From Pseudescherichia sp031979925 (GTDB lineage Bacteria; Pseudomonadota; Gammaproteobacteria; Enterobacterales; Enterobacteriaceae), in contig NZ_DALZFB010000011.1 in the NCBI RefSeq assembly GCF_031979925.1, forward strand, positions 1 to 64,000: a stretch of 64,000 bases of DNA, written 5' to 3'. Within the stretch, counting starts at the first letter, position 1. The number at the start of each line of letters is the position of its first letter. Shown piece after piece: positions 1 through 8,892 of the stretch. The notes below the pieces were generated by a model. It worked only from the letters and a program-made list of their open reading frames with translations. It had not been told where the DNA came from and did not search any database. Both the position numbers and the translations under genes were made by a program.

Positions 1-1
1 T

Positions 2-493
2 ATCCTGCGCGGCGATAACTCCATCGGCGAGTTCTACTCCGTGGCGCTGACCAGCGGCCATCAGCAGGCCGATACCGGCACCAAGATGATCCACATTGGT
101 AAGAACACCAAATCGACCATCATCTCGAAAGGGATCTCGGCGGGGCAGAGCCAGAATAGCTATCGTGGGCTGGTGAAAATTATGCCGACGGCGACCAATG
201 CACGTAACTTTACCCAGTGTGACTCCATGCTGATTGGGCCTGACTGTGGGGCGCATACTTTCCCCTACGTCGAGTGCCGCAATAACAGCGCTCAGCTGGA
301 GCACGAGGCGACCACCTCGCGCATTGGCGAAGATCAGCTCTTCTACTGCCTGCAGCGCGGCATTAGCGAAGAGGATGCGATCTCCATGATTGTTAACGGC
401 TTCTGTAAAGATGTCTTCTCTGAGCTGCCGCTGGAGTTTGCCGTAGAAGCACAAAAACTGCTGGCAATTAGCCTTGAACACAGCGTCGGTTAA
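2..493 (+). CDS. sufB: SufB, Fe-S scaffold subunit (C-terminal part; 5' end outside window)
   Basis: This is the C-terminal third (about 163 residues) of the SufB scaffold, which builds Fe-S clusters in the SufBC2D complex under oxidative stress or iron limitation. The reading frame is open from the left edge and ends at TAA 491-493. The visible part matches the end of E. coli SufB almost residue for residue: the beta-helix core with CDSMLIG, the GAHTFPYVECRNNSAQLEHE block and the C-terminal helical segment ending LEHSVG. sufC follows after 17 bp on the same strand, as in the E. coli sufABCDSE operon. The upstream genes sufA and the start of sufB are not in the window. Confidence 0.97.
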   Translation: MLRGDNSIGEFYSVALTSGHQQADTGTKMIHIGKNTKSTIISKGISAGQSQNSYRGLVKIMPTATNARNFTQCDSMLIGPDCGAHTFPYVECRNNSAQLEHEATTSRIGEDQLFYCLQRGISEEDAISMIVNGFCKDVFSELPLEFAVEAQKLLAISLEHSVG

Positions 494-510
494 GGAATAA
501 GGGAATCCCT

Positions 511-1257
511 ATGTTAAGTATTAAAGATTTACAGGTATCCGTTGAAGATAAAGAGATCCTGCGCGGCCTGAGCCTTGAGGTACGCCCCGGCGAAGTACAC
601 GCCATTATGGGACCCAACGGCTCCGGTAAAAGTACGCTGTCAGCAACTTTGGCCGGCCGGGAAGATTATGAGGTTACCGGCGGCAGCGTTGAGTTTAAAG
701 GTAAAGACCTGCTGGAGCTGGACCCGGAAGAGCGCGCCGGGGAAGGCGTCTTTATGGCCTTTCAATACCCGGTGGAGATCCCTGGCGTCAGCAATCAGTT
801 CTTCCTGCAAACCGCCCTTAACGCGGTACGCAAGCATCGTGGCCAGGAGGAGCTAGACCGCTTCGATTTCCAGGACTTGATGGAAGAGAAGATCAAGCTG
901 CTGAAGATGCCGGAAGATCTGCTAACGCGTTCGGTCAACGTCGGCTTCTCTGGCGGTGAGAAAAAGCGTAATGACATTCTGCAGATGGCGGTGCTTGAAC
1001 CTGAGCTGTGTATTCTGGATGAAACAGACTCCGGTCTGGATATCGATGCGCTGAAAATCGTTGCCGACGGCGTGAACTCTCTGCGTGACGACAAGCGTGC
1101 CTTTATCATCGTGACGCACTACCAGCGTATCCTCGACTACATCAAACCTGACTATGTGCATGTTCTCTATCAGGGGCGCATTGTCAAATCAGGTGATTTT
1201 ACGCTGGTCAAACAGCTGGAGGAGCAGGGCTATGGCTGGCTTACCGAACAGCAGTAA
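511..1257 (+). CDS. sufC: SufC, ATPase of the SufBCD Fe-S assembly complex
   Basis: SufC is a cytoplasmic ABC-type ATPase that drives conformational change of the SufB-SufD heterodimer during cluster assembly. The 248-residue length equals E. coli SufC. Walker A (GPNGSGKST) is at residues 34-42, the ABC signature (SGGEKKR) at 147-153, Walker B (LCILDE) at 166-171 and the switch histidine at 203. The start follows a purine-rich stretch (AAGGAATAAGGG) after sufB. The end overlaps sufD by 26 bp, so the two are probably translationally coupled. Confidence 0.98.
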   Translation: MLSIKDLQVSVEDKEILRGLSLEVRPGEVHAIMGPNGSGKSTLSATLAGREDYEVTGGSVEFKGKDLLELDPEERAGEGVFMAFQYPVEIPGVSNQFFLQTALNAVRKHRGQEELDRFDFQDLMEEKIKLLKMPEDLLTRSVNVGFSGGEKKRNDILQMAVLEPELCILDETDSGLDIDALKIVADGVNSLRDDKRAFIIVTHYQRILDYIKPDYVHVLYQGRIVKSGDFTLVKQLEEQGYGWLTEQQ

Positions 1258-2503
1258 CGCGTTGCAGCAGTGGCATCATCTGTTTGAGGCCCAGAGCGGG
1301 AACCGTTCAGAGCAGGCCCAGCAGCACCTGCAGCAGATGCTGCGCCTGGGACTGCCGACGCGTAAGCATGAGGACTGGAAATATACCTCGCTGGACGGGC
1401 TGCTAAAGAGCCAGTTTGTCTCAAAAAGCAGCAATATTAGCGTCGAACAGCGTGATGCCCTGGCGCTGCCGGTGGATGCCCTGCGGCTGGTCTTTGTTGA
1501 TGGACAGTTTAATGCAGACCTGAGCGACAGCCTTGATAACAGCGGGTATAGCGTGACGATCGGCGACGAGCGTAGCGCGCTGCCCGCGCCGGTACAGCCG
1601 GAAGTGTTTTTACATCTCACCGAAAGCCTCGCGGCGAGCGTAACGCACATTCGCGTGGCGCGTAACCAGCGGCCTTCTAAGCCGTTGCTCTTAATGCACA
1701 TTACTCAGGGGCTGGACGGTGACGAGATGAACACCGCTCACTACCGGCACCACCTTGAGCTGGCCGAGAGCGCAGAGGCGACTATCTATGAGCACTACGT
1801 CAGCCTGAACGACAGGGGCCATTTTACCGGCTCGCGTCTGACGATGAACATTGGCGCGAACGCGCAGCTGCACCATGTGAAGCTGGCCTTTGAAAACGCG
1901 GGCAGCTACCACTTTGCCCATAACGATCTCTTTATGGCTGCGGATGCCGCCGCCTGGAGCCACAGCTTCCTGCTCGGCGGAGCGGTGCTGCGCCACCATA
2001 CCAGCACCCAGCTCAATGGTGAAAATACCACCCTGCGCATCAACAGCCTGGCAATGCCGGTTAACAATGAGGTATGCGATACCCGTACCTGGCTTGAGCA
2101 TAATAAAGGCTTCTGCAATAGCCGCCAGCTGCATAAGACCATTGTCAGCGACAAAGGCCGGGCGGTGTTTAACGGCATGATTAACGTGGCGCAGCACGCC
2201 ATCAAAACCGACGGGCAGATGACCAACAACAACCTGCTGCTGGGTCGGCTGGCGGAGGTAGATACCAAGCCGCAGCTGGAGATCTACGCCGACGATGTGA
2301 AATGCAGCCATGGAGCGACCGTTGGCCGTATTGATGATGAACAGATGTTCTACCTGCGCTCGCGCGGTATCGATCGACAGGCCGCGCAGCAGATGATTAT
2401 CTATGCCTTTGCCGCTGAACTGACGGAAGCCATCAGTGACGAAGCGTTAAAGCAGCAGGTGCTGAGTCGTATCGGTCAGCGCCTGGCAGGGGGTAACGCA
2501 TGA
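1232..2503 (+). CDS. sufD: SufD, Fe-S assembly complex subunit
   Basis: SufD is the SufB paralogue that forms the SufBC2D scaffold and is needed for iron acquisition by the complex. The frame is open from 1154, but the ATG at 1232 (protein begins MAGLPNSSNAL) gives 423 residues, the E. coli length. It also places the start inside the end of sufC after GGAGGAGCAGGG, a good ribosome site. The conserved C-terminal block with KCSHGA (cysteine and histidine near the SufB-SufD interface) is present. The last four bases overlap sufS (ATGA), so SufD and SufS are tightly coupled. Confidence 0.97.
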   Translation: MAGLPNSSNALQQWHHLFEAQSGNRSEQAQQHLQQMLRLGLPTRKHEDWKYTSLDGLLKSQFVSKSSNISVEQRDALALPVDALRLVFVDGQFNADLSDSLDNSGYSVTIGDERSALPAPVQPEVFLHLTESLAASVTHIRVARNQRPSKPLLLMHITQGLDGDEMNTAHYRHHLELAESAEATIYEHYVSLNDRGHFTGSRLTMNIGANAQLHHVKLAFENAGSYHFAHNDLFMAADAAAWSHSFLLGGAVLRHHTSTQLNGENTTLRINSLAMPVNNEVCDTRTWLEHNKGFCNSRQLHKTIVSDKGRAVFNGMINVAQHAIKTDGQMTNNNLLLGRLAEVDTKPQLEIYADDVKCSHGATVGRIDDEQMFYLRSRGIDRQAAQQMIIYAFAAELTEAISDEALKQQVLSRIGQRLAGGNA

Positions 2504-3720
2504 CCTATTCTGTGAGCGACGTTCGGGCGGATTTTCCCGTTCTGGGACGTGAAGTGAACGGCGTGCCGCTGGCGTATCTCGACAGCGCCGCCAGCGCGCA
2601 GAAACCCAATCAGGTTATCGACGCCGAGGCTGAGTTCTATCGTCACGGCTATGCGGCCGTGCACCGGGGTATTCATACCCTGAGCGCAGAGGCAACGCAG
2701 CGGATGGAGAACGTGCGCGCGCAGGCGGCCGGTTTCCTCAATGCCCGGACGGCGGAAGAGATCGTTTTTGTACGTGGCACGACCGAGGGGATCAATCTTG
2801 TCGCTAACAGCTGGGGCAGCAGCCAGGTTCGCGCCGGGGATAACATTATCATCACGATGATGGAGCACCATGCCAACATTGTTCCCTGGCAGATGCTGTG
2901 CGAGCGCACCGGCGCAGAGCTGCGGGTCATCCCACTTAATCCGGACGGCACGCTGCAGATGAATGTCTGGCGCGAGCTGCTCGACGATCGCACCCGCCTG
3001 CTGGCGATTACCCATGTCTCAAACGTGCTGGGTACCGAAAACCCTATTGCGGAGATGACCGCGCTTGCCCATCAGCATGGCGCGAAGGTGCTGGTGGACG
3101 GTGCCCAGGCTGTCATGCACCACACCGTTGATGTCCAGGCTCTGGACTGCGACTTCTACACCTTCTCCGCGCATAAGCTCTATGGGCCTACCGGGATCGG
3201 CATACTCTACGTCAAAGAGGATATCCTCCAGGCAATGCCGCCATGGGAAGGGGGCGGGTCGATGATCGCGACTGTGAGCCTGACGGACGGCACAACCTAT
3301 GCCCGAGCGCCCTGGCGCTTTGAGGCCGGGACGCCGAACACGGGCGGCATTATCGCTCTCGGTGCAGCAATAGAGTATGTCAGCGCACTGGGCCTCGATA
3401 ATATTCAGGCTTACGAGAAGTCGTTAATGGAATACGCGCTAGTTGAAATGGCCAGTGTGCCAGATATCACGCTGTATGGACCTGCGCACCGCCAGGGCGT
3501 CATTGCATTCAATTTAGGTAAGCATCACGCCTATGACGTGGGGAGCTTCCTGGATAACTACGGCGTTGCAGTACGTACTGGTCACCACTGTGCAATGCCG
3601 CTGATGTCGTTTTATAACGTTCCGGCAATGTGTCGTGCATCGCTGGCTATTTACAACACGCAGGAAGAGGTGGATCGTCTGGTAGCCGGGCTGAAACGTA
3701 TTCATCAGCTGCTGGGCTAA
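2500..3720 (+). CDS. sufS: SufS, cysteine desulfurase (group II)
   Basis: SufS is a PLP enzyme that removes sulfur from cysteine as a persulfide for the Suf pathway and passes it to SufE. Its 406 residues equal the E. coli enzyme. The PLP lysine is at 226 in SAHKLYGP and the catalytic cysteine at 364 in TGHHCAMP. The short active-site loop and the conserved EHHANIVPW block mark a type II (Suf) rather than type I (IscS) desulfurase. It starts inside the sufD stop (ATGA) and sufE follows 13 bp later. Confidence 0.98.
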   Translation: MTYSVSDVRADFPVLGREVNGVPLAYLDSAASAQKPNQVIDAEAEFYRHGYAAVHRGIHTLSAEATQRMENVRAQAAGFLNARTAEEIVFVRGTTEGINLVANSWGSSQVRAGDNIIITMMEHHANIVPWQMLCERTGAELRVIPLNPDGTLQMNVWRELLDDRTRLLAITHVSNVLGTENPIAEMTALAHQHGAKVLVDGAQAVMHHTVDVQALDCDFYTFSAHKLYGPTGIGILYVKEDILQAMPPWEGGGSMIATVSLTDGTTYARAPWRFEAGTPNTGGIIALGAAIEYVSALGLDNIQAYEKSLMEYALVEMASVPDITLYGPAHRQGVIAFNLGKHHAYDVGSFLDNYGVAVRTGHHCAMPLMSFYNVPAMCRASLAIYNTQEEVDRLVAGLKRIHQLLG

Positions 3721-3733
3721 CAAAGGAGCGGTT

Positions 3734-4150
3734 ATGGCTGAATTACCCGATAAAGAGCGACTGCTGCGTAATTTTACGCGCTGCGCTAACTGGGAAGAGA
3801 AATATCTCTACATTATCGAGCTGGGTCAGCGTCTGCCGGCACTGAGCGAGCAGGCGCACAGCGCCGAAAACACCATTCAGGGCTGTCAGAGCCAGGTATG
3901 GATCGTTATGCAACAAAATGAGAGCGGCATTATTGAGTTGCAGGGCGATAGCGACGCGGCCATTGTTAAGGGACTTATCGCCGTGGTCTTTATTCTCTAT
4001 CAGCAGATGACGGCCCAGGATATTGTCGCTTTTGATGTCCGGCCCTGGTTTGAGAAAATGGCCCTTGCCCAGCATTTAACCCCTTCGCGCTCCCAGGGAC
4101 TGGAAGCCATGATCCGTGCAATTCGTAACAAAGCTTCCAACATTAGCTAA
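3734..4150 (+). CDS. sufE: SufE, sulfur acceptor for SufS
   Basis: SufE stimulates SufS and relays the persulfide sulfur to SufBCD. It has 138 residues like E. coli SufE, with the acceptor Cys51 in the IQGCQSQVW motif. A strong ribosome site (AAAGGAG) precedes the ATG. This is the last gene of the suf operon; a GC-rich hairpin follows at 4180-4199. Confidence 0.98.
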   Translation: MAELPDKERLLRNFTRCANWEEKYLYIIELGQRLPALSEQAHSAENTIQGCQSQVWIVMQQNESGIIELQGDSDAAIVKGLIAVVFILYQQMTAQDIVAFDVRPWFEKMALAQHLTPSRSQGLEAMIRAIRNKASNIS

Positions 4151-4179
4151 ACTGTTTATATAGCTTTCATCCTGTTACG

Positions 4180-4208
4180 CGAGGTGGCTTTCCGCCTCGT
4201 GTAATTTT
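4180..4208 (+). terminator. Putative terminator of the suf operon
   Basis: An 8-bp stem (CGAGGTGG with CCGCCTCG, one G-T pair) around a CTTT loop is followed by TGTAATTTT. The T tract is interrupted, so it may be a weak terminator. Confidence 0.5.
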
Positions 4209-4249
4209 CAGCTTTCTGGCGCTGGGCCAGTGAATACGGGAACCTCAGT

Positions 4250-5269
4250 ATGAAACGCGCGTCTCTAATAACAGTTAGCCTTATCAGCGCATTTAGCGCT
4301 ATTCAAACTGCCCAGGCGGCGGATTATTTACTCCCGCCGCCTGGCAGTCGTCTCATTGGGCAAAACCAAACCTATACCGTGCAGCCGCAGGATCGTAACC
4401 TGCAGGCAATTGGTCGCCACTTCGATACCCCCGCGATGTTGCTTATTGAAGCAAACAATACCATTGCGCCAGTGCCTAAGCCGGGAACGGTGGTGACTAT
4501 TCCTACGCAGATGCTGCTGCCCGATACGCCACGGGAGGGGATAGTGATTAATCTGGCCGAGCTGAGGCTCTATTTCTATCCGCCGGGCGAAAACAGCGTG
4601 CAGGTCTATCCTATCGGCATCGGTCAGCAGGGGCTCGAAACGCCCGTCACGCTGACCCGAATAAGCCAGAAGATACCTAATCCTACCTGGACACCGCCAG
4701 CAGGCATACGGGCGCGTTCGCAGGCGAAAGGCATTACGCTACCCGCCGTTGTTCCTGCCGGGCCAAATAACCCGCTGGGGCGCTTTGCGCTGCGCCTGGC
4801 GGAGGGCAGGGGGGAGTATCTCATTCACGGGACCAATGCCCCTGATAGCGTCGGACTGCGCGTCAGCTCCGGGTGTATCCGCATGGCTGCGCCGGATATT
4901 CAGGCGCTCTTTTCCCAGGCTGCGACCGGCATGCCGGTGCGCATTATCAATGAGCCTGTGAAGTACTCGGTAGAGCCTGACGGCAAGCAGTATATTGAGG
5001 TGCACCGCCCGCTCTCGCAGCTGCCGGAGGAGAACACGCAAACCGTGCCTATTTCACTGACGGCGACCTTTAGCGACACTATTCGCCAGGCGGGCGGGGA
5101 TCGATCAACGATTGATAAAGCCATGCTACGCCGCGCGGGTTACCCAATAAGCGTGCCGGTGGCAAAGAGCGAATCGGGTCCGGCAGCGGTGCTTTCAGCG
5201 CACAACAGCACTTCTTCCGCAGTGACCGCAGCAGGAAGTGAAGGTTCGGGCAGGATGATGACGCAGTAG
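4250..5269 (+). CDS. ldtE: LdtE (YnhG), L,D-transpeptidase
   Basis: This is a periplasmic YkuD-family enzyme; LdtE-type proteins make 3-3 (mDAP-mDAP) cross-links in peptidoglycan. Residues 1-23 form a Sec signal peptide ending AQA. A LysM-like segment lies near 41-86 and the YkuD catalytic domain at about 97-235. The active-site motif is HGT at 193-195 and SSGCIRM with the nucleophile Cys209. The protein is 339 residues, slightly longer than E. coli YnhG because of a Ser/Ala/Gly-rich tail. The place downstream of sufE and convergent with lpp is the E. coli order. ATG 4250 follows GGGAACCTCAGT. Confidence 0.93.
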   Translation: MKRASLITVSLISAFSAIQTAQAADYLLPPPGSRLIGQNQTYTVQPQDRNLQAIGRHFDTPAMLLIEANNTIAPVPKPGTVVTIPTQMLLPDTPREGIVINLAELRLYFYPPGENSVQVYPIGIGQQGLETPVTLTRISQKIPNPTWTPPAGIRARSQAKGITLPAVVPAGPNNPLGRFALRLAEGRGEYLIHGTNAPDSVGLRVSSGCIRMAAPDIQALFSQAATGMPVRIINEPVKYSVEPDGKQYIEVHRPLSQLPEENTQTVPISLTATFSDTIRQAGGDRSTIDKAMLRRAGYPISVPVAKSESGPAAVLSAHNSTSSAVTAAGSEGSGRMMTQ

Positions 5270-5294
5270 TCAGAGAGGCTGATAAATCGCAGGC

Positions 5295-5328
5295 AAAAAA
5301 AATGGCGCACAATGTGCGCCATTTTATT
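5295..5328 (-). terminator. lpp transcription terminator
   Basis: A perfect stem (AATGGCGCAC with GTGCGCCATT) around a two-base loop lies just beyond the lpp stop. On the minus strand it is followed by a run of eight T, so it is a strong intrinsic terminator. It may also stop ldtE transcription from the other side. Confidence 0.9.
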
Positions 5329-5338
5329 ACAGGAACTC

Positions 5339-5575
5339 TTACTTACGGTAAGAGTGAGCCTGGTTGTCCAGACGCTGGTTAGCGCGAGCTGCGTCGTCTT
5401 TAGCAGCCTGAACGTCAGAACGGATTGCGTTCACGTCGTTGCTCAGCTGGTCAACTTTAGCGTTCAGAGTCTGAACGTCAGAAGACAGCTGATCGATTTT
5501 AGCGTTGCTGGAGCAACCTGCCAGCAGAGTAGAACCCAGGATTACCGCGCCCAGTACCAGTTTAGTACGATTCAT
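5339..5575 (-). CDS. lpp: Lpp, Braun's murein lipoprotein
   Basis: Lpp is the abundant outer-membrane lipoprotein that links the outer membrane to peptidoglycan. It has 78 residues: a signal peptide with lipobox LLAGC (acylated Cys21), then a trimeric coiled coil with the regular heptads KIDQLSSDVQTLNAKVDQLS, and a C-terminal YRK whose last lysine is cross-linked to mDAP. The 5' leader and promoter closely match my recollection of the E. coli lpp gene. It is convergent with ldtE, whose family members include the enzymes that attach Lpp, and downstream of pykF. Confidence 0.98.
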   Translation of the reverse strand: MNRTKLVLGAVILGSTLLAGCSSNAKIDQLSSDVQTLNAKVDQLSNDVNAIRSDVQAAKDDAARANQRLDNQAHSYRK

Positions 5576-5619
5576 TATTAATACCCTCTAGATTGAGTTA
5601 ATCTCCATGTAGCGTTACA

Positions 5620-5649
5620 AGTATTACACAAAGTTTTTTATGTTGAGAA
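5620..5649 (-). promoter_or_regulatory. lpp promoter
   Basis: On the minus strand the -10 element TAATACT (5626-5620) and the -35 element TTCTCA (5649-5644) are 17 bp apart. An AT-rich upstream tract of A residues lies just behind, as in the strong E. coli lpp promoter. The leader between it and the lpp ATG contains GAGGGTATTAATA as the ribosome site. Confidence 0.85.
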
Positions 5650-5882
5650 TATTTTTTTGATGGGAATACCCCTAAATTTGATCGTTCGCTCAAAGATGCA
5701 TCGACTTTTGTGGGGAAGGCAAAAAAACTGTGTGAAAACAGACCACTTTCATCGGATATATCTTATGAAATACGGCGTTAAATAGTTTAAGCCGATTTGC
5801 ATTTCTATTGATAGTGGCTATTGATGGAATAAAAAAAGCGCCCTGAAGGCGCTTTTAATGTAATTAATAGAGCTGTTAATAA
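5650..5882. other. Non-coding stretch between lpp promoter and pykF
   Basis: With the lpp leader this makes about 307 bp without a gene. It holds the AT-rich upstream part of the lpp promoter region and, at 5831-5857, the pykF terminator. Nothing else could be supported. Confidence 0.6.
5831..5857 (-). terminator. pykF terminator
   Basis: The stem AAAAGCGCC / GGCGCTTTT encloses a four-base loop and is followed by seven T on the minus strand, about 25 bp after the pykF stop. Confidence 0.85.
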
Positions 5883-7295
5883 TTACAGTACATGTACAGA
5901 AGCGGTATTAGTTGTACCGCTCGGAACCAGGGCACCGGATACCATTACAACCACATCGCCTTTCTGTGCCAGGCCGCTCTCCAGCGCAATCTCTTTACCC
6001 TGCAGATAGAAATCATCCGTAGAAGCGATCTCGTTCACCAGCTGCGCGACAACGCCTTTGCTCAGCACCAGCTGACGGGCAGTCTGTTCATTGGTGGTCA
6101 GGGCCAGAATGGTAGCATCCGGGAAATATTTACGTACCGCACGAGCCGATTTACCGCCCTGGGTTGCTACAACGATCAGCGGTGCCTCCAGTTTCTCAGC
6201 GGTCTCTACTGCACCACGGCAGACGGCTTCGGTGATACGCAGCTTACGGCTGTCATTGTTGAAGTCCAGACGGCTGGTCATCACGCGATCGGTACGCTCA
6301 CAGATGGTCGCCATGATAGTCACGGCTTCCAGCGGATATTTACCTTTAGCAGATTCACCAGAGAGCATTACAGCATCGGTACCGTCAAGGATGGCGTTGG
6401 CTACGTCGCCTGCTTCAGCACGAGTTGGGCGCGGGTTCTTGATCATGGAGTCCAGCATCTGAGTAGCGGTGATCACCACTTTACGCGCGCGGATACATTT
6501 TTCGATCATCATCTTCTGCGCGAAGATAACCTCTTCAACCGGGATCTCTACGCCGAGGTCGCCACGGGCAACCATAATGCCATCAGACGCTTCGAGGATT
6601 TCGTCGAAGTTGTTCAGGCCTTCCTGGTTTTCGATCTTAGAGATGATCTGAATGTTTTCGCCACCGTGCGCCTTCAGGTGCTCGCGGATCTCAACAACGT
6701 CAGAACGTTTACGGATAAAGGAGGCCGCAACGAAATCGACGCCCTGTTCGCAGCCGAAGATCAGATCCTGTTTGTCTTTTTCGGCCAGCGCAGGCAGGGC
6801 GATAGAGACGCCCGGCAGGTTCACACCTTTGTTTTCGCCGAGGTCGCCGTTGTTCAGTACCTTACAGACAACCTTGTTGCCTTCAATAGCGGTCACTTCC
6901 ATACCGATCAGGCCGTCGTCAACCAGCACGGTGTTACCGACGGAGAGGTCGGTAGTGAAGCCTTCATAGGTCACCGCAACGATTTCGTTGTTGCCTACGA
7001 CGGATTTATCGGTGGTGAAAGTGAAGGTCTGGCCTGCTTTCAGGGAGACGTCATTACCGCCTTCCAGCTTAATGGTACGGATTTCCGGTCCTTTGGTATC
7101 CAGCAAAATGGCGGCTTTTTTACCGGTTTTGCTCATCACGTTGCGCAGGTTCTGGATGCGCTGACCGTGTTCTGCATAGTCACCGTGAGAGAAGTTAAGA
7201 CGCATAACGTTCATCCCGGCGTCCAGCATTTTGGTCAACATCTCTTCGGATTCGGTTTTTGGGCCGATGGTGCAAACAATTTTGGTCTTTTTCAT
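5883..7295 (-). CDS. pykF: PykF, pyruvate kinase I
   Basis: Pyruvate kinase I converts phosphoenolpyruvate and ADP to pyruvate and ATP in the last step of glycolysis and is activated by fructose 1,6-bisphosphate. It has 470 residues, equal to E. coli PykF. Visible motifs are the N-terminal KIVCTIGPKT, the substrate-binding MRLNFSHG, the catalytic ISKIENQEG (general acid lysine) and the metal-binding MVARGDLGVEIP. The C-terminal domain carries VATQGGKSARAVRK for the activator. A Cra operator lies upstream at 7503-7514. An open frame of similar length on the opposite strand is a shadow. Confidence 0.98.
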   Translation of the reverse strand: MKKTKIVCTIGPKTESEEMLTKMLDAGMNVMRLNFSHGDYAEHGQRIQNLRNVMSKTGKKAAILLDTKGPEIRTIKLEGGNDVSLKAGQTFTFTTDKSVVGNNEIVAVTYEGFTTDLSVGNTVLVDDGLIGMEVTAIEGNKVVCKVLNNGDLGENKGVNLPGVSIALPALAEKDKQDLIFGCEQGVDFVAASFIRKRSDVVEIREHLKAHGGENIQIISKIENQEGLNNFDEILEASDGIMVARGDLGVEIPVEEVIFAQKMMIEKCIRARKVVITATQMLDSMIKNPRPTRAEAGDVANAILDGTDAVMLSGESAKGKYPLEAVTIMATICERTDRVMTSRLDFNNDSRKLRITEAVCRGAVETAEKLEAPLIVVATQGGKSARAVRKYFPDATILALTTNEQTARQLVLSKGVVAQLVNEIASTDDFYLQGKEIALESGLAQKGDVVVMVSGALVPSGTTNTASVHVL

Positions 7296-7804
7296 GACAG
7301 TCTTAGTCTTTAAGTTGTGAAGGATAGGAGAATAGCGCTCCGGGGGCGCACCGCCGCGGAGTCAAACCTGTGTTGCGAAAGTTGCGATGCCACAGCCTAA
7401 GGATAGGTGACATCAAAAGAGCGTGCAGAGTAATGTGTGCTTGAGTTTCAGCCCAAAACGGGAGTATGCGATGTGATAGTTGAATTTTACAGTTCAATGA
7501 GCTGAAACCATTCAATAGCGACCAGGCACCTATTATACGCTGAAAAAAGTGCAAAAGGAAAATGAAAACAGCGTTTCAAAAGTGTTCTGTGCAGTTTCAC
7601 AACGAAGTGTGATCAAGGTGTTAAGTATTATCGAAAACCAGGCGGTGTACACAGCGTGCTCATCAGAGCGCGATGATATATTTAAGGATGTTGATGTGTG
7701 CAACACTTTAGCGTATTGGTAGGGCAGTGCTTACCTTATGCATACAAAGTAAAAATTTCACTAATGAAGCGAGTGTTAACCCGCTTCATGTTGAAGATGC
7801 GAAC
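7296..7804. other. Non-coding region upstream of pykF (509 bp)
   Basis: It contains the pykF leader and Cra operator (7503-7514), then about 290 bp of AT-rich sequence with no supported gene. It marks the boundary between the conserved pykF block and the variable zone. Short open frames here have no ribosome site or recognisable product. Confidence 0.6.
7503..7514 (-). promoter_or_regulatory. Cra (FruR) operator of pykF
   Basis: TGAAACCATTCA (minus strand TGAATGGTTTCA) fits the Cra consensus TGAAWCSNTWHH and, from memory, the E. coli pykF operator. Cra represses pykF when fructose 1-phosphate or fructose 1,6-bisphosphate is low. It lies about 210 bp upstream of the start codon. Confidence 0.8.
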
Positions 7805-8656
7805 TTAAATGAAATTATTTATTATGGATTTGATCTGGAGGACAGTCTTGTTCATTTTTTTATCGGCTGCATGATACATATAGATCATCGGCCTTATATC
7901 TTTTACAGGAAGATACTCCACCCCATCAACTTTAAACATCGTGGCCATCTTCCTCGTTAATAGTGAGCAACCTTTACCGGCTCGAATATTATAAAGAAGA
8001 CCGGTAAAGCTGAAATTATGTTCGATAAATACCATGTCGGGACAGTAACCTTTGACTAGCAGGGAAAAACTACGTTGTAGATAATTTGAGGTTAGATCCT
8101 TCCAAATAAAGATACGTAGTGTATCAATTTTAGACTGATAGTTGACTGGCCTACAGATCACAATTTCATCACCCTGCCATTTATCTACCTCGCAGTTTGT
8201 ATTAGAGGCGATCTCACGCAGCGAAACAATAAGCATGTGCTTCCGAGTAACTTCATCAATATCAGACAAGTTAATAACATATCTTTCACAATTAAAGATG
8301 AGGTTTTCACTTTTCATTGCCATAACGATCTGTTGGTACAATAGTTCAGGTACACTAATATCAAAAATGATAGTTAAAGGAATATCAACATTTATTGAGC
8401 GGCATTCGTTTTCAAGGGCCAGAATCATCTCATAAATAGGCTTACACTTTTGATAGTAGTCAAAAGCAAGCTCAGTAGGCTCCAGACTGTTATAGGTACG
8501 GGTAAACAGTTTACCTCCCAGATAGTCTTCCAGTTCGCATATGGCTTTACTTAAGGGCGAACGAGTGATACAGAGTACTTCTGCTGCTTTAGCAAAATTG
8601 CGCTCTTCCATCGTTACCATAAAATATTTCATTTTTTTAGCAAGTAATGCGCCCAT
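7805..8656 (-). CDS. LysR-like transcriptional regulator (divergent, AT-rich)
   Basis: The 283-residue protein has an N-terminal winged-helix domain of LysR type: residues about 8-65 contain NFAKAAEVLCITRSPLSKAI followed by the wing LEDYLGGKLFTR. The rest is a poorly conserved effector domain. It is divergently transcribed from the two holin-like genes at 8893-9587, with a 236-bp shared control region, which suggests it regulates them. The gene is markedly richer in A+T than pykF and the suf genes, a sign of foreign origin. I do not recognise a specific named regulator. ATG 8656 follows GGAGAAAACCG. Confidence 0.75.
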   Translation of the reverse strand: MGALLAKKMKYFMVTMEERNFAKAAEVLCITRSPLSKAICELEDYLGGKLFTRTYNSLEPTELAFDYYQKCKPIYEMILALENECRSINVDIPLTIIFDISVPELLYQQIVMAMKSENLIFNCERYVINLSDIDEVTRKHMLIVSLREIASNTNCEVDKWQGDEIVICRPVNYQSKIDTLRIFIWKDLTSNYLQRSFSLLVKGYCPDMVFIEHNFSFTGLLYNIRAGKGCSLLTRKMATMFKVDGVEYLPVKDIRPMIYMYHAADKKMNKTVLQIKSIINNFI

Positions 8657-8892
8657 TCGGTTTTCTCCGATGATGAAAAATGAGAGTCAGGTCAATACGG
8701 TTGCCGTACATCTGAAACTATATTGATTAAAAGGTGTAATGTCATTTGCCAGACCATTATAGTTTTTAAATTAAGGTTAATTACGATGCGCGATAACACC
8801 ATTTTTCGATTAACTTTAGGTAATTTATGAACACTATTAAATTGGGATAGCAATATCATCGGTCACAACAGCCTAAGAAGGGGCAGGATTAA

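Noticed and set aside
5892..7313. 473-residue open frame opposite pykF
   Set aside because: pykF is certain; the opposite frame stays open because of codon bias and has no family pattern or ribosome site.
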